Assembly (NCBI GenBank): GCA_946548065.1
Contig: CAMNPM010000002.1
Span: 39,111-103,110, forward strand
Direction: 5' to 3'
Source of the DNA: an uncultured Prevotella sp.
GTDB taxonomy: Bacteria > Bacteroidota > Bacteroidia > Bacteroidales > Bacteroidaceae
Length of the DNA: 64,000 nucleotides
Part shown: positions 62,701 through 64,000 of the stretch, piece after piece
How the letters are laid out: the number at the start of each line of letters is the position of its first letter
Position numbering within the stretch: the stretch's first letter is position 1
Notes under the pieces: model-generated
Database searches by the model: none
Told to the model about the DNA's origin: nothing
The model's input: the letters and a program-made list of their open reading frames with translations, nothing else
Position numbers and translations under genes: made by a program

Positions 62701-62880
62701 CCACATCGAGCGACGTTTGCTGATTTCTTTCGAAGTAATAGCAGTTACACTACGACTCAGCAACTCACAGAACTGCTTGGTAGGGATGAACGTGCGCCAC
62801 ATTTCTGGCGTCTCGTCTGTCATATCATAGACTGGCAGGAAATCCTGCATCTTTATAAAGTCTGAATATTTCGTAGCCAT
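59773..62880 (-). CDS. brxC: BREX ATPase BrxC/PglY
   Basis: A 1035-residue P-loop ATPase. Walker A RGTFGTGKSH lies at ~62-71 and Walker B with preceding strand GLIIFWDEFTS near 250. Such large ATPases with an N-terminal P-loop (MATKYSDFIKMQDFLPVYDM start) are the BrxC/PglY component shared by all BREX types. It starts 22 bases after brxP and is followed by the 96-residue gene. The AT-rich composition matches the rest of the island. Confidence 0.93.
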   Translation of the reverse strand: MATKYSDFIKMQDFLPVYDMTDETPEMWRTFIPTKQFCELLSRSVTAITSKEISKRRSMWIRGTFGTGKSHASSVVRHLLCDPAVEVENYIQNLPDESLKANLSAIRKQKRYFPVVLKGVEGAYNIPRFSLSIQKQTKMTLAAAGHGDIVVQSDFDKALRWVESHKARIPELLDMSDELASEAPTYEKLMAKLQANDIDVFVHLEEVLAADDTYLTSDSISDWLVEVEKKVEEAGIANGLIIFWDEFTSVMDTLKSDRINVLQNIAEKSQNNNVFLYLISHRTESSSTDAKGKDITRMSDRYDSVDYQMDEISTYLILRHTFTIPDTSKLAMTAWEVASKLNPNLYDYLCESNSPEEREHIHKLFPLHPYTAFLCSKMSNIMGSANRSVLKFMNDEQNGFKGFINDENNYAQKMMLTADWLWDFFYSEFNNDARCSAFTNVYMTNQGRVDKMGDDYMRVFKAILLLNALGIRFDKKQAPEKYAPNEQNLKFIFSADRCEDKMDKILDWLDESKIVARDIFGEFKISVSSYNPAEINQQKAKVGADYKMAVDYLKYNQRSLREIDVTFLVGERLMRKCEPQFYSCEEQEAVLRSKLNKYTREKPNFLHVCVLFSITDETRDIMENRVKDFSEEFENTIFIIPTEVLTPVAQSQFIDAVAQANVSRSHFNTDDASQFENAAKEYISKWKTRMMGGTYVLYFNGKRSSEGIFNNIYNVINRKFSAQVFPRGMESVRVLQNEPVTFFANKNYKALSLQMLQKRTRDELLTFSGSSRPAKKIFMEGENNLLDDTCELTDAALSGDTWLVAVCKEVDQLVAAAKKKYADRFSLSDILAPLIKAPFGLFPNQANYVVLSYALRKHKEDLFNPSTSQPVGDEKLNDMIEILLKMWDNGSNESNNKLLLRFGSVEERNLTSMLGEIFNLSMVKGVSMSDLKSLTYAKWSITEFCKQIAKYPLWSLLYCNKTKEKGACAKAIKDLINLFNQDSYSLDKIKSLLSEMKTEQIDLYKILTSPSNYREGFVNFINGIEDVELQPEWWD

Positions 62881-62902
62881 ATATGTCTTAGGTTTTATAT
62901 CG

Positions 62903-64000
62903 TTAGAGCATCAGTTTGAGTATATCGACAGATGTCAGGTCTTCTCGAAGAATGATATTGTCAAGACCCATATTCAATTCTGCACGGAGTACGTGATTAC
63001 CTTCTTCCTGAATGCTCAGCAGCAGTCGCTCAAATACTGCTCTGTCAAGTCCAAACTGCCTGTATATACCTTCTTCCTGATTCTCATCGTAAAATTCAGA
63101 AACTGTCAAGGTATATCGCTTTTTGCGTTCTGCATAGCGATAAAGAGAGTATGCTGCTGCAACCATTGAAAGTTCATTGTGAGGTCTGCGAGTAATTATA
63201 ACCTTATTACGTTCTTTTTCTATAACTCCTACGGGTATCGATGAGCCTAATGGACTCTCCTTAAAAGTATTCAACAGGGAATTTAGCGGATTGCGAAGTG
63301 TACGGTCTTGTAAATCAGGATAACTTTCTTGCAGAATTATATCGGTTTCTTCTCTCGAATAAGAATGACTAAATCCAATGGAACTATGATACCAATTACA
63401 TATTTCCGAATTATCACAAAGTCCAATAAAAATAAGCTCCCATACTACTTGCGGTTTCGTCTTATATGCCTCCGCCATATATAAGCCAGATTTTGTTATA
63501 CTTTTGCCATCTTGACTAAGTATCATTGCTTCACGTAGCCAATTGATAAATGGTGGTATTTGATACTTTGGATTCAATCCATGGTCGTTGTTGTCAAAGA
63601 AAGTCTCATAGGTGTTGAAATAGTTTGCTACCCAACGCTCTCTCATACCCATACCATCGTTGTAACGATTAATTCCTGATTTTGAACCTTGTGCCATATT
63701 CTTTAATTGATTAGTCATTATACTTGTGTCTGAAGTGCTAATTGAACTTGCTGCATGGCAGCCTTTACCATCAAAATCAATACACTTTAGACAGTGAACA
63801 CATTTATTTTTTTCAACAGTCGCGATTGGAACAACAGACAATGCGCCCGTCGGACATTCCACCTCGCACACTTCGCAATGTACACAATAAGTTGTCTTGT
63901 AGCAAACTTTTTTTAGATGACTTCACTACTGTCCCGTTAAAGTGAACTAATCGCTCTTTGAAATAATTGAAATTCAGTCTTTTACAAGCAATTTTGAGGG
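62903..64000 (-). pseudogene. brxP: BREX-4 PAPS-reductase-type protein BrxP, 3' part, frameshifted; 5' part beyond window
   Basis: The intact 3' frame (62903-63871, 322 codons from a GTG) contains a ferredoxin-like segment (CEVECPTGAL, CVHCLKCIDFDGKGC) and a DUF4007-type C-terminal region (INWLREAMILSQDGKSITKS to the end). Reading upstream, the same frame gains KKVCYKTTYCVHCEVCE, which completes the first Cys cluster, but then meets a TGA. Removing one A from the A7 run (T7 at 63908-63914 on the plus strand) joins it to an open frame (KERLVHFNGTVVKSS) that runs to the window edge. So the gene is split by a one-base frameshift, or read through by slippage. BrxP replaces the PglX methylase in type 4 BREX. 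Confidence 0.8.
63908..63914 (-). other. A7 homopolymer at the brxP frameshift
   Basis: Seven Ts on the plus strand (AAAAAAA in the mRNA sense) at the exact point where the two halves of the BrxP reading frame lose register by one base. Confidence 0.8.

Noticed and set aside
52600..64000. A PglX methyltransferase or type I restriction genes in the island
   Set aside because: No N6-adenine methylase motif (NPPY/DPPY) was found in any frame of the operon; BREX type 4 is expected to lack it.
1..64000. rRNA, tRNA or insertion-sequence genes
   Set aside because: I saw no tRNA-like cloverleaf ends, rRNA core sequences or transposase motifs. A covariance-model search would be needed to exclude unusual RNAs.

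Overview
The window looks like a chromosome segment of a Bacteroidales bacterium, most likely Prevotella or a close relative. Promoters follow the Bacteroidetes pattern (TTTG, about 19-20 bases, TAnnTTTG) and Shine-Dalgarno sequences are largely absent. Typical families are present: a DUF4831 protein, a PorT-like outer-membrane protein, clostripain (C11) lipoproteins, a stand-alone AICAR transformylase, and Obg with an acidic tail. Most of the window is GC-rich. From about 52 kb to the right edge it is clearly more AT-rich. I saw no rRNA or tRNA gene, no CRISPR array and no transposase.

Layout. 0-12 kb: end of a sensor histidine kinase, a YqiA-like hydrolase, aquaporin, class II aldolase, a DUF4831 protein, NAD(P)HX repair enzyme, then hpt-adk-obg-pgeF-M23 peptidase, and a convergent M23/LysM peptidase. 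12-19 kb (minus): pdxJ, DJ-1/PfpI, ispD, a membrane SpoIIE-type phosphatase and recG, apparently one operon, with nadK divergent. 20-27.5 kb: a GntR-controlled ABC transporter operon with a palindromic operator on its promoter, then a MacAB-type exporter with one ATPase, two permeases and an adaptor. 27-32 kb (minus): AICAR transformylase, a small basic protein, GH53 galactanase overlapping a C11 peptidase, then a small plus-strand gene and rplS. 32.5-38 kb: a second SpoIIE-type phosphatase, rhodanese lipoprotein, 5'-nucleotidase split into two genes, PorT-like protein and a ferredoxin. 38-43 kb: decayed sensor genes, 2-oxoacid:ferredoxin oxidoreductase (two genes) and a second C11 lipoprotein. 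43.6-52 kb: corrinoid/siderophore uptake genes (binding protein and permease) converging on a cobalamin operon in which eight pathway functions are packed into four fusion proteins (CbiH-CbiC, CbiE-CbiT, CbiG-CbiF, CbiJ-CbiD).

52-64 kb is a defence island. It carries a type 4 BREX operon in the order brxP (PAPS-reductase type, running off the edge), brxC, a 96-residue gene, pglZ, brxL, followed in the same operon by two uncharacterised genes of 209 and 775 residues. Those two proteins share an N-terminal module. The 209-residue protein also carries a domain resembling the sulfur-binding domain of phosphorothioate-dependent restriction enzymes, which is notable because BREX-4 replaces the PglX methylase with a PAPS-reductase-like protein. 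brxP is split by a frameshift in a run of seven A residues. Two broken genes (an excisionase-type HTH and the tail of an AlbA_2-type protein) mark the junction with the cobalamin operon.
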